A stretch of DNA of 64,000 bases from CALINF01 sp039990395 (GTDB taxonomy: Bacteria; Pseudomonadota; Gammaproteobacteria; Pseudomonadales; Halieaceae). The DNA lies in the NCBI GenBank assembly GCA_039990395.1, contig JBDXFZ010000146.1:1426001-1490000 (forward strand). The letters run 5' to 3'. The notes beneath the pieces were generated by a model. It saw only the letters and a list, made by a program, of their open reading frames with translations, was not told the origin of the DNA and ran no database searches. Numbering within the stretch: position 1 is the stretch's first letter; each line of letters starts with the position of its first letter. The translations under genes and the position numbers were made by a program. This document shows positions 8,584 through 16,926 of the stretch, piece after piece.

Positions 8584-9369
8584 ATGAGCGAGCCAGACTC
8601 TCCAACCCAACTCAGACAAGCTATTGCCGAAGGTCGCCACACAGGTAATACCTCTGGGCTGGCACCAGGCTATGTGCAGTGCAATATAGTGATATTGCCT
8701 GAGTCCGAAGCTAACGACTTTCTACGATTCTGCCAGCTCAACCCCAAACCCTGCCCACTGATTGCCAGTAGTCAGGCGCCAGGGGATCCTGCTTTAACAC
8801 TTTTGGGGAATGTCGATATACGGACTGACGTGCCACGCTACCGCGTGTTCCGCGATGGCAAACTAGACACAGAAACTGCCGACATAACATCACTCTGGCG
8901 CGATGATCTTGTAACCTTCGCGCTGGGTTGCTCTTTCTCGTTTGAGGAAGCATTAATAGCGGACGGGCTGGAGGTAAGAAACATTTCACAGGGCGTGAAC
9001 GTTCCCATGTATCGCACCAATATTTCCTGCACGTCATCGGGGCCCTTTACGGGAGATATGGTAGTGAGTATGCGTCCTTTCAAAGCGGCTGATGCGATTC
9101 GTGCTGTGCAGATTTGTACACGCTTTCCCTCCGTGCATGGCGCCCCTATCCACCTGGGTGACCCTGCAATTATCGGGATAGAGGATCTGGCAGCGCCCGA
9201 CTATGGCGACCCGGTGCCTATTGGCGACGATGAGCTGCCCGTGTTCTGGGCCTGCGGCGTGACGCCACAGGTAGCATTGGAAAACGCGCGCTTGCCTTTT
9301 GCGATCACGCACAGTCCTGGCTGCATGCTAGTGACCGATCTGCGCAACAGTCACCTGGCAGTCATGTAA
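8584..9369 (+). CDS. DUF1445 putative hydro-lyase (D-glutamate cyclase N-terminal-domain family)
   Basis: A 261-residue cytoplasmic protein of the YcsI/DUF1445 family, full length for the family. Recognisable blocks are GLAPGYVQCN near residue 24, FALGCSFSFEEAL near 115, and SGPFTGDMVVSMRP near 148 with the conserved CTSSGPFTGD signature. In the human mitochondrial D-glutamate cyclase DGLUCY this family forms one part of the protein and DUF4392 the other; that enzyme reversibly converts D-glutamate to 5-oxo-D-proline and water. Here the DUF4392 partner is encoded three genes downstream. Bacterial DUF1445 genes commonly sit beside pxpABC, as in the Bacillus ycsF-kip region. AAGGA precedes the ATG by 5 nt. 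The exact reaction of the stand-alone protein is not established. Confidence 0.9.
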   Translation: MSEPDSPTQLRQAIAEGRHTGNTSGLAPGYVQCNIVILPESEANDFLRFCQLNPKPCPLIASSQAPGDPALTLLGNVDIRTDVPRYRVFRDGKLDTETADITSLWRDDLVTFALGCSFSFEEALIADGLEVRNISQGVNVPMYRTNISCTSSGPFTGDMVVSMRPFKAADAIRAVQICTRFPSVHGAPIHLGDPAIIGIEDLAAPDYGDPVPIGDDELPVFWACGVTPQVALENARLPFAITHSPGCMLVTDLRNSHLAVM

Positions 9370-9383
9370 AAGGAGCAACGTTG

Positions 9384-10118
9384 ATGTTACTAAATTGCGA
9401 CCTGGGAGAGAGTTACGGCAGCTGGACAATGGGGCTGGACGAGCAGGTCATGCCGCATATCGATCAAGCCAACATCGCCTGTGGTTTTCACGCAGGCGAC
9501 CCTGTAACCATGCACAAGACTCTGGCGCTGGCCAAAGCACACCATGTCCGCATCGGCGCGCACCCCTCTTATCCAGATCTGGCGGGCTTCGGTCGACGTT
9601 CAATGAATCTCAGTTCAGATGAGATCGTATCGAACGTTCACTACCAGGTAGCAGCGCTACAAGGCATGGCCGCCAACCACGAATTGCAATTGGACTATGT
9701 AAAACCCCACGGCGCGCTATATAACGACATGATGGCTAAGGACGACGTTCGCAAAGCGGTTATGGAAGCAATCGCCTGCTACCATTCTCCTGTCGCGCTT
9801 ATGCTACAGGCAACACCAGATGCCCCACTGCACAAACAAGAAGCAGGTACAGCCGGTGTTCAACTACTATTTGAGGCATTTGCGGATCGCTGTTATGACG
9901 ATAATGGCCGCCTTCTCTCGCGAACCCAGCCCGGCGCCGTGCATACGCGCGAAAAGATGCTGGAACAAGTATCTCAGCTCTGCACGCAGGGCACGATTAC
10001 AACAGCAACAGGCCGCGAACTTGAGCTGCAGGTAGACACGCTCTGCGTGCATGGAGATAACCCGGAGGGTGTAGCCGCGATTCGCGATATCCGGGCGCTG
10101 GTCGACGCTAGTCTATGA
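9384..10118 (+). CDS. pxpA: 5-oxoprolinase subunit A (LamB/YcsF family)
   Basis: A 244-residue protein opening with the family hallmark LNCDLGESYGSW, followed by ANIACGFHAGDP (near 30-41), RIGAHPSYPDLAGFGRR (near 57-73) and YVKPHGALYND (near 108-118), all characteristic of PxpA. With PxpB and PxpC it forms the prokaryotic ATP-dependent 5-oxoprolinase that opens 5-oxoproline to glutamate. ATG 9384 is preferred over the TTG one codon earlier: AGGAG at 9371-9375 is then 8 nt away and the protein begins like its relatives. The gene follows DUF1445 by 14 nt and overlaps pxpB by 4 nt. Confidence 0.94.
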   Translation: MLLNCDLGESYGSWTMGLDEQVMPHIDQANIACGFHAGDPVTMHKTLALAKAHHVRIGAHPSYPDLAGFGRRSMNLSSDEIVSNVHYQVAALQGMAANHELQLDYVKPHGALYNDMMAKDDVRKAVMEAIACYHSPVALMLQATPDAPLHKQEAGTAGVQLLFEAFADRCYDDNGRLLSRTQPGAVHTREKMLEQVSQLCTQGTITTATGRELELQVDTLCVHGDNPEGVAAIRDIRALVDASL

Positions 10119-10807
10119 CTGTAGAGATTCATAGCGCCGGAGAGAACTCACTGATTGTATACTTGGGCGACAGCACCAGCCCCGAGGTGTCCGCGCGCGT
10201 TCAATCAGCGGCGATGGAGATTACGCGCGCGCTAGGCGATGCCTTGATTGACCTTGTGCCATCCTACGCATCGTTGTTGGTGATCTACGATCCACTGCAA
10301 ACAGATCACTTCCATGTACATCAGGCGATCAGGTCGGTACTACGCACGCTGAGCGAGGTCGGTGACAGCCTGTCGCACGGGAATCGTATTACGCTGCCTG
10401 TCTACTACTCGGCCGAGAGCGGTGAGGATTTAGTGGCACTGGCCACCAGCAAAGGACTGACACCAGAGGACGTCATTCGTATTCACAGCGAACAGGAATA
10501 TCGGGTGTATGCCATCGGCTTTGCACCCGGCTTTGCTTATCTGGGTGAAGTAGATGAACGCATCGCTGCGCCGCGGCTAAGCACTCCCCGTCAACGGGTA
10601 CCACGGGGTGCTGTCGCTATCGCCGACAGACAAACGGCGGTTTATCCGGCCATAAGCCCTGGGGGATGGAACCTGATTGGTCTGTGTCCACAACGTATGT
10701 TTGACCCCGCTAGCGAGCCTACAATGCCGGTAGCAGTTGGGGATATCGTCAGCTTCAAGGCAGTCGATCGCGATCAGTTTTTAGCCCTTGGGGGCGAATT
10801 GTCATGA
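10115..10807 (+). CDS. pxpB: 5-oxoprolinase subunit B (KipI family)
   Basis: A 230-residue protein with the KipI-type carboxyltransferase domain. The conserved blocks are GENSLIVYLGD near the N-terminus, YAIGFAPGFAYLG (about 128-140), LSTPRQRVPRGAVAIADRQ (about 153-171) and YPAISPGGWNLIG (about 174-186). In B. subtilis the KipI relative also inhibits the sporulation kinase KinA, but the general bacterial function is as the 5-oxoprolinase subunit that pairs with PxpC. ATGA overlaps join it to pxpA upstream and pxpC downstream, so stoichiometric translation is likely. Confidence 0.94.
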   Translation: MTVEIHSAGENSLIVYLGDSTSPEVSARVQSAAMEITRALGDALIDLVPSYASLLVIYDPLQTDHFHVHQAIRSVLRTLSEVGDSLSHGNRITLPVYYSAESGEDLVALATSKGLTPEDVIRIHSEQEYRVYAIGFAPGFAYLGEVDERIAAPRLSTPRQRVPRGAVAIADRQTAVYPAISPGGWNLIGLCPQRMFDPASEPTMPVAVGDIVSFKAVDRDQFLALGGELS

Positions 10808-11742
10808 GTATGCGCGTCGCCCAGCCAGGATTACTCAGCCTGATTCAGGATGGCGGTCGCTACGGCAGGCACAATATCGGGCTGACCACAGGCGGTCCAT
10901 TAGATGGGGGCGCGTTCGCCATGTGCAACAGGTTGCTGGGAAACACCCCCGGCAGCGCGTTGGTCGAGATCAGTTTTGGCGGCCTGCAGCTCGAAGCGCA
11001 GGTTGATACCTATATTTGTGTCACGGGCGCTGACGTTCCCCTAACGATCAACGGGCACGACGCAGACCTATGGCGATCTCATCGTGTGCGAGCGGGTGAG
11101 ATTATCGCATTGGAGTTTGCCACTACCGGCTGCCGAGCTTACCTAGGTGTTGCAGGCGGGTTTGATATACCCCAGTCGTTTGGCAGCTCGGCAACCGTCG
11201 TGCGCGAGCACATTGGCGGGCTGACCGGGGACAAGCTTAACGCCGGCGATTTACTCCCCTGCAAAGCAGTCACAGAGCATCGCTGTAAGTATTTGCCGCC
11301 CGAACATCAGCCGCGCTACCACGACACCGTCACTGTTCGTGTCATTCCAGGCTATCAGCAATCGAGTTTTAGTCGCCTGCAGCAACGTCGATTTTTCAGC
11401 AATGCCTATGAGGTTTCCGACCGCTGTGATCGCATGGGTTATCGTTTGGAGGGTCCAGCAATTGACTGTGATATACAGGGCATCCTGTCCGAAGGTATCT
11501 GCCACGGCGCAATTCAAATTCCAGCCGACGGACAACCTATCGTCTTGCTGAATGATCGCCAGACGATCGGCGGCTATCCCAAAATAGGGTCGGCGCTATC
11601 ACTCGACACACACTCTCTGGCGCAGCTACGCCCCGGCGGCAAAGTGTTCTTTACGCCCATCTCCACGCACGCTGCCCACAATGCGCTGCATCTGGCCAGC
11701 AGCTTTATCCTGCGGCAACCCGTAAGAGAGTGCCCGCCATGA
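10804..11742 (+). CDS. pxpC: 5-oxoprolinase subunit C (KipA, biotin-dependent carboxyltransferase-like)
   Basis: A 312-residue protein, full length for the family. Signature blocks are LLSLIQDGGRYGRHNIGLTT at residues 9-28, GPLDGGAFAMCNRLLGN, the VTGADVPLTING strand and RLEGPAIDC near 219, with SEGICHGAIQIPADGQPI near 231. The fold derives from carboxyltransferase domains of urea amidolyase. It completes PxpABC. Overlaps of 4 nt with pxpB and with the DUF4392 gene place all in one coupled operon. Confidence 0.94.
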   Translation: MSMRVAQPGLLSLIQDGGRYGRHNIGLTTGGPLDGGAFAMCNRLLGNTPGSALVEISFGGLQLEAQVDTYICVTGADVPLTINGHDADLWRSHRVRAGEIIALEFATTGCRAYLGVAGGFDIPQSFGSSATVVREHIGGLTGDKLNAGDLLPCKAVTEHRCKYLPPEHQPRYHDTVTVRVIPGYQQSSFSRLQQRRFFSNAYEVSDRCDRMGYRLEGPAIDCDIQGILSEGICHGAIQIPADGQPIVLLNDRQTIGGYPKIGSALSLDTHSLAQLRPGGKVFFTPISTHAAHNALHLASSFILRQPVRECPP

Positions 11743-12614
11743 CTGACCAGGAAATAAGCGAAATTATTGAAGACCTGATGGTTGCCCGCAACCTCAGGAG
11801 TATGCAGCACGCGCAGGCCGCCTTAACACCCGGGTACTACCTGCGCGCTGCCCGGCACCTGAACCTGGCTCGCGGCAATATCATCATCGGAACGGGATTT
11901 CCCGTTGCTGATACTTTCGAAACAGATGGACCGGTGGGCGCGCTGGCGCTCTATGAGGCTTTAGAACTTTTAGGAAACACATGCTGGCTGGCCTGTGCTT
12001 CACCGCTCGCCGCGGCGCTAGCCGATGACTATCGAATACTGCCGCTGGCAGCCTCGGATGCCAGTGCAGCTGCTATCGAAGCTCAGAACTTGCTAACAGA
12101 GCTGTCGCCAGAGGCCATCATCTCTATTGAGCGCCCTGGAGTGACTAGTGACGGCCGCTACTACAACATGCGCGGTGAAGATATCTCGCCACGTTGCGGT
12201 ATTTTTGATACGTATCTGGAGCTGGCTACTTGCCCCACAATCGCTATCGGCGATGGCGGAAACGAGATAGGTATGGGGAATATTGCGCACGCTATAGCGA
12301 GCCTCGATATCAACGCATCCGTCACCACCTGTGATGAACTATTGGTAGCCGATGTCTCTAATTGGGCCGCCTACGGCTTGATCGCATTCCTGTCTCGCTG
12401 GCATCAGCAGGATCTGTTGGCACAGCATAATCCGCTGACTATTCTGCAGTATCTGTCGGATAAAGGTAGCGTTGATGGCGTAACACGCGCCAACACCTTA
12501 ACTGAAGATGGCTTGCCAGCGAGCGACGGCATCGATTTAATTAGTGAACTGCGAAGTCTGCTCGGCTTTGTGGAAATGGAATCAGCAGCACTCATAGACG
12601 GACAACAGATATGA
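11739..12614 (+). CDS. DUF4392 protein (D-glutamate cyclase C-terminal-domain family)
   Basis: A 291-residue cytoplasmic protein of the DUF4392 family, the second half of the eukaryotic D-glutamate cyclase DGLUCY. Conserved stretches are GNIIIGTGFPV (about 47-57) and ETDGPVGALAL (about 63-73), a Rossmann-like start, then SIERPGVTSDGRYYNMRG (about 129-146) and IAIGDGGNEIGMGN (about 168-181), which look like the substrate or nucleotide site. ATG 11739 is chosen because it forms an ATGA overlap with pxpC and has AAGAGAG about 9 nt upstream. The protein is intact and not fused to DUF1445, so the cyclase, if that is the function, would be assembled from two chains. Confidence 0.88.
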   Translation: MTDQEISEIIEDLMVARNLRSMQHAQAALTPGYYLRAARHLNLARGNIIIGTGFPVADTFETDGPVGALALYEALELLGNTCWLACASPLAAALADDYRILPLAASDASAAAIEAQNLLTELSPEAIISIERPGVTSDGRYYNMRGEDISPRCGIFDTYLELATCPTIAIGDGGNEIGMGNIAHAIASLDINASVTTCDELLVADVSNWAAYGLIAFLSRWHQQDLLAQHNPLTILQYLSDKGSVDGVTRANTLTEDGLPASDGIDLISELRSLLGFVEMESAALIDGQQI

Positions 12615-13468
12615 ATACGGTATATCTAAATGGTAGTTATATGCCCATGAGTGAGGCCAAAATCTCGCCCATGGATCGGGGTTTCCTGTTTGGCGATGGG
12701 ATCTACGAGGTTGTGCCCTCATACGAAGGCAAGCTTGTGGGCTTCGGGCCGCACCTGGAGCGCATGCAGGAAGGGCTTGATGCCATAGAAATTCAGCTAA
12801 CTGTCGATCACGACGAATGGCGGAACATTGCGATGCAACTGATTGAACGGAACGGCGGCGGCGATCTGGGCATCTACTTCCACGTCAGTCGCGGTGCGGA
12901 CAGCAAACGCAATCACGCCTACCCCGAAAACATCACACCTACCGTGTACGCATTCGCGTTTGAAATCCCGGCGGCGCCCGTACCAGACAAAGCGCTTGCT
13001 GCGCAGTACAAAGTATCTACAACAGAAGATTTACGCTGGAAACGCTGCAACATCAAGTCGACAGCCTTGCTCGGCAACGTCATGCATTACCAGCACGGCC
13101 ATGCACGAGGCAACAACGAAACGATTCTCTATAACAACGAAGGCGATGTTACCGAGGCCGCAGCCTGCAATGTGTGTATTGTGAAGAATGGTGTGGTTGC
13201 CACACCGGAACTGGATTACCAAAAGCTGCCCGGGATCACTCGACTCATGTTGCTCGACATACTGCGCAAAAACGGCTCAATACCAGTCGAGGAGCGCAAA
13301 GTGAGTCGAGCAGAATTGCTTGCGGCAGACGAAGTCTGGATTACCAGCTCAAGTAAAGAAATCGCACCTGTCATTGAAATCGATGGCCAACCCGTAGGAA
13401 ACGGCCAAGTCGGCAATGTTTGGCTTGCTGCGCAAACTCTCTATACGCAGCATAAATTCGACTACTGA
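12611..13468 (+). CDS. dat: D-amino-acid transaminase (class IV aminotransferase)
   Basis: A 285-residue fold-type IV PLP enzyme. MDRGFLFGDGIYEVVP (about 21-36) is the class signature, K149 in RCNIKSTALLGN is the Schiff-base lysine, E near 180 in VTEAAACNV contacts the pyridine nitrogen, and TSSSKEIAPV near the C-terminus binds phosphate. RCNIKS and the Y/F pattern at residues 28-36 resemble D-alanine transaminase rather than branched-chain enzymes. The expected reaction is D-alanine plus 2-oxoglutarate to pyruvate plus D-glutamate, reversible. It starts inside the DUF4392 stop (ATGA) and ends overlapping the racemase start by one base. Aminodeoxychorismate lyase is an alternative but does not fit the neighbours. 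Confidence 0.88.
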   Translation: MNTVYLNGSYMPMSEAKISPMDRGFLFGDGIYEVVPSYEGKLVGFGPHLERMQEGLDAIEIQLTVDHDEWRNIAMQLIERNGGGDLGIYFHVSRGADSKRNHAYPENITPTVYAFAFEIPAAPVPDKALAAQYKVSTTEDLRWKRCNIKSTALLGNVMHYQHGHARGNNETILYNNEGDVTEAAACNVCIVKNGVVATPELDYQKLPGITRLMLLDILRKNGSIPVEERKVSRAELLAADEVWITSSSKEIAPVIEIDGQPVGNGQVGNVWLAAQTLYTQHKFDY

Positions 13469-14556
13469 TGGCAAGACCTAACCAGGCTCAGCTCGATCTG
13501 GCAGCGCTGCGACACAATCTTGGTATCGCTAGAAATCTGGCCGGTCCGGCTCGGGTGATGGCTGTAGTTAAAGCCAATGCATATGGGCACGGCGCACCCA
13601 TTATTGCGCGAGCTCTGGAGGCAGGCGTCGATGCTCTCGCAGTAGCTTGCATCGAGGAGGCCATGGAGCTGCGCGAGGCAGGCGTCCGCGCGCCGATCCT
13701 ACTCCTAGAGGGTGTATTCGAATCGCACGAATTAGCGGTAGCCGCACAGCAAAATTTCTGGGTCACGATAGAAAACGAACAACAGCTTGTCTGGCTGGAA
13801 AAGGCGAAGCTGCCGGAGCCAATTAACTGCTGGCTCAAGATCGATACTGGCATGCACCGTCTTGGCGTAGCGACCAACCTGGCACAGAACTTCTACCAGC
13901 GTTTAAAGGCCTCTAGTAACTGCAACAATGCGCTGGTCGTCTATACACACTTTGCCAGTGCTGATGACCTCTCGTCGAATCAAACGACTCAACAGCTAAA
14001 CGAATTTGATGTCGTCACGCAATCTATGGAGGCCCATCGCAGCGCTGCGAACTCTCCCGGTCTGCTGGGATGGCCTGACGCTCGCTACGACTGGGTAAGG
14101 CCCGGCTATATGTTGTACGGCAATAGTCCAATGACGACAGCGCATGACAATGCTCGCGACCTGAGACCTGTTATGACACTGACCTCGGCGGTTGTATCAG
14201 TGCGCAACGTCGAAGCCGGCGAAAGTGTTGGCTATGGCGCAAGCTGGCAAGCCCAGCGCCCTTCTCGCATTGCAACTGTCACGGTTGGTTATGGCGACGG
14301 ATATCCGCGACTCGCCACCAACGGCACTCCCGTACTGGTGAATGGGCAGCGCGCTGCACTGGCAGGCCGCGTCTCTATGGATATGATAACGGTCGATGTC
14401 TCAGATCTTGACAACGTTCAGATTGGAGACCCAGTCGTACTTTGGGGTAAGGGGCTGCCCCTCGCTGAAGTGGCGGCCTGTGCAAGCACTATAGGCTACG
14501 AGTTAACGACGCGCATGCCCATGCGCACGCCCAGAATAGTTATCGGCGAAACCTGA
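13468..14556 (+). CDS. alr: alanine racemase
   Basis: A 362-residue fold-type III PLP racemase. K35 in AVVKANAYGHG carries the cofactor and Y256 in VGYGASW is the opposing catalytic base. The barrel domain is followed by the usual C-terminal beta domain with GRVSMDMITVDVS. The product interconverts L- and D-alanine; supply for peptidoglycan is the housekeeping role, but its place as the last gene of a catabolic-looking operon (TGATG overlap with the transaminase) suggests it also feeds or drains D-alanine for this pathway. A second, housekeeping alr may exist outside the window. Confidence 0.94.
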   Translation: MARPNQAQLDLAALRHNLGIARNLAGPARVMAVVKANAYGHGAPIIARALEAGVDALAVACIEEAMELREAGVRAPILLLEGVFESHELAVAAQQNFWVTIENEQQLVWLEKAKLPEPINCWLKIDTGMHRLGVATNLAQNFYQRLKASSNCNNALVVYTHFASADDLSSNQTTQQLNEFDVVTQSMEAHRSAANSPGLLGWPDARYDWVRPGYMLYGNSPMTTAHDNARDLRPVMTLTSAVVSVRNVEAGESVGYGASWQAQRPSRIATVTVGYGDGYPRLATNGTPVLVNGQRAALAGRVSMDMITVDVSDLDNVQIGDPVVLWGKGLPLAEVAACASTIGYELTTRMPMRTPRIVIGET

Positions 14557-14724
14557 AGAATGCTTTAGCGGTGCAGCATCGCCATGCCGCTCGCAATGAA
14601 ACCAACGACAACCAAGCCCATCAGTCAACATCCCGCCAAATACGTGAAAATGTATCGTTAAACGAGCAATCTAACGCCGCACAAGCTCCGTAGAAAGCAT
14701 ACATCAAACACGGATGTACGGATA

Positions 14725-15357
14725 ATGAACGACTTTGCCTCCAACTCCATGGAGCCTGTAGCCGCCGGCAGTATTAGTGCAGACGCAGTTGCGCGACCTC
14801 TGCCCTTAGCGCTGCATTTTTCCATGCACGCCGCAACGCTGGTGGTCGCGTGGAGCCTGCTAGCGGCGGCGGATAGCTGGATGATTGTTAGCGGACTGGG
14901 TGTCGCCAAGCTTCTGGCTATCATCACCGGCACGTTGGCCGGCGGACTATTCGTTGCAGCCATGCATGAATGGGGGCATCTACTGGGCGCAAAGATGGGC
15001 AAAGCAGACATCACCATCTCATCCAAACCCGGCATTGTGCTCTACCAATGGCACTTTCCCTACAACTCGTTATCCCAGTTTATGACTATGAGCCTCTCCG
15101 GAACCGCCGGCGGCTTGCTTGGATTAACCCTGCTGTTTATCCAGTTGCCCCCCGACACTGCGGGGCGTACTGCAGTACTGGCCTCGGCAGCTGGCTTTTC
15201 TACATTCGCTGCAGCCTTGGAGTGGCCCATTATCTGGCGCACCCGATTATCACGCGAGGCTGGTAAGGAATACGCCAAAATAACCTCCACCGTGCTAGCG
15301 GCTTCTGCCATCGCAGGCTTCGTGGTGGGCACGCTCAGTTTTATTGCGCTGGGGTAA
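14725..15357 (+). CDS. membrane protein with HEWGH motif (M50-like)
   Basis: A 210-residue protein with about four to five hydrophobic segments (residues 35-55, 60-80, 115-140, 150-165, 188-208). H81-E82-W-G-H85 lies at the end of the second segment inside the sequence AAMHEWGHLLGAKMG, the arrangement of the zinc site in site-2-type (M50) proteases. A clear second motif with the distant aspartate of M50 (NxxPxxxxDG) is not visible, so it may be a minimal or inactive relative, or a different membrane metalloprotein. It stands alone between the D-amino-acid operon and ppx. No specific function is proposed. Confidence 0.7.
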   Translation: MNDFASNSMEPVAAGSISADAVARPLPLALHFSMHAATLVVAWSLLAAADSWMIVSGLGVAKLLAIITGTLAGGLFVAAMHEWGHLLGAKMGKADITISSKPGIVLYQWHFPYNSLSQFMTMSLSGTAGGLLGLTLLFIQLPPDTAGRTAVLASAAGFSTFAAALEWPIIWRTRLSREAGKEYAKITSTVLAASAIAGFVVGTLSFIALG

Positions 15358-15417
15358 GTGCGCCGACCCTAGCAATCCATTACCATGAGCCACTACGCCC
15401 TAGTGGACTAACCTTTC

Positions 15418-16926
15418 TTGGACAACGACGACATACCACCGCTTCCTGAAGGAAGTCTGCTCGCTGCCATCGATTTAGGCAGCAACTCTTTTCATCTCAT
15501 CGTTGCCAAAATAGACCACGGCGAGATGCGCCCGGTAGAAGTACTGGCTGAAAAAGTACAGCTTGGTGCAGGCTTGGAAGATGGGGTCCTTTCGCAAGCG
15601 GCTATCGACCGCGGCCTGGAGTGCTTAACAAGGTTCGCCCAATTACTGGAAAGCGTGGATCCAGAGAGAATTCGCGTAGTCGGAACCAATGCCCTTCGAA
15701 TTGCCGACAATCGAAGAATGTTCACTCTGCCAGCGCGGCAAATTCTCCGCACGCCTGTAGAGGTCATCTACGGCGTGGAAGAAGCCAGACTCGTCTATTT
15801 GGGTGTTGCCCACACGCTTGCAGATGACGCCCAGTCACGGCTGGTTATCGATATTGGTGGCGGTAGTACCGAGTGTATTATTGGTGAGCGCTTTGAGCCG
15901 CAGCGACTGGAGAGCCTGCAGATGGGCTGCGTCTCCTACACTCGCGCTTGCTTTGAAGGCGATGCACTCACCCAGAATAACTTTCAGCATGCCTATGCCA
16001 AGGCGTGTGTCGAAGTCTCGCACATTCGGCAGAACTATCACTCTGATTGCTGGGCGGAATGTGTAGGTTCCTCTGGTACTCTAAAAGCGATTGAAGCCAT
16101 CGTGCAGCTTAATGGATGGAGTGAGAGCGGCATTACGCGCGAATCCCTGGCAATGCTGGAGAAGCATCTACTGTCGTTCGACACGTTTGAAACAATCGAG
16201 CTTGAGGGGCTAAACAATAATCGGCGCAACGTCATCGCTGCGGGCGTGGCTATCACCAGCGCGCTATTTGATATGCTCAGCATCCCGATTATGCGAACGT
16301 CCACCGGCGCTCTGCGCGAGGGTGTGATCTACGACCTGATGGGACGCCTATCACACGAGGACGTGCGTGAGCGTACTATCAACGCTTTGATGCAGCGCTA
16401 CGCGGTAGATGAAGACAACGCGACGATTGTTTCCAAGCGCGCCAGAGTTCTATTCAACGTAACGCGTACTGCGTGGCAGCTCAGTCGCAATGAATGGGAG
16501 TTATTGGATCGAGTTGCTCGTGCACATGAAATAGGCATGGCTATCGCGCACAAGCACTTTCACAGGCATTCAGCCTACCTGCTGCGCAACGCAGATCTGC
16601 CGGGATTTTCCCAGGAGGAGCAAGAGAAACTTGCGGTACTCGCGCTGGCCCATCGGGGCAAGCTGGTTGACTCATTACTTAGCGATATTCCCGAACCGGA
16701 ATGGCCAACGATGATTCGATTGATCACCATCATCCGACTGGCCGCACTCTTTAAGTATGTTGAGCAGCTTGAACAGCTGCCCGACTTCAACATAGAGACT
16801 ACTGCGGACAGTCTGACTCTGGACTTCCCCGAGGGGTGGCTGGACCAACACCCCCTCACAGCCAGAGAGCTGGGCGTCGAGACAAAAGCGCTTGAGCGAC
16901 TGGGCATGGACCTGAGTTTCAGCTAG
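15418..16926 (+). CDS. ppx: Ppx/GppA phosphatase (exopolyphosphatase)
   Basis: A 502-residue protein of the actin-like ASKHA superfamily. AAIDLGSNSFHLIVAK near residues 15-30 is the phosphate-1 loop, VIDIGGGSTECI near 142-153 the phosphate-2 loop, and the last 180 residues form the HD-like helical domain (RAHEIGMAIAHKH). It hydrolyses terminal phosphates of polyphosphate and perhaps pppGpp; the full length with the C-terminal domain matches Ppx of gammaproteobacteria. The start is TTG 15418: an in-frame TAA lies 9 nt upstream and no ATG or GTG occurs before the conserved strand. Its stop shares CTAG with the stop of the convergent amidohydrolase gene. Confidence 0.9.
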   Translation: MDNDDIPPLPEGSLLAAIDLGSNSFHLIVAKIDHGEMRPVEVLAEKVQLGAGLEDGVLSQAAIDRGLECLTRFAQLLESVDPERIRVVGTNALRIADNRRMFTLPARQILRTPVEVIYGVEEARLVYLGVAHTLADDAQSRLVIDIGGGSTECIIGERFEPQRLESLQMGCVSYTRACFEGDALTQNNFQHAYAKACVEVSHIRQNYHSDCWAECVGSSGTLKAIEAIVQLNGWSESGITRESLAMLEKHLLSFDTFETIELEGLNNNRRNVIAAGVAITSALFDMLSIPIMRTSTGALREGVIYDLMGRLSHEDVRERTINALMQRYAVDEDNATIVSKRARVLFNVTRTAWQLSRNEWELLDRVARAHEIGMAIAHKHFHRHSAYLLRNADLPGFSQEEQEKLAVLALAHRGKLVDSLLSDIPEPEWPTMIRLITIIRLAALFKYVEQLEQLPDFNIETTADSLTLDFPEGWLDQHPLTARELGVETKALERLGMDLSFS

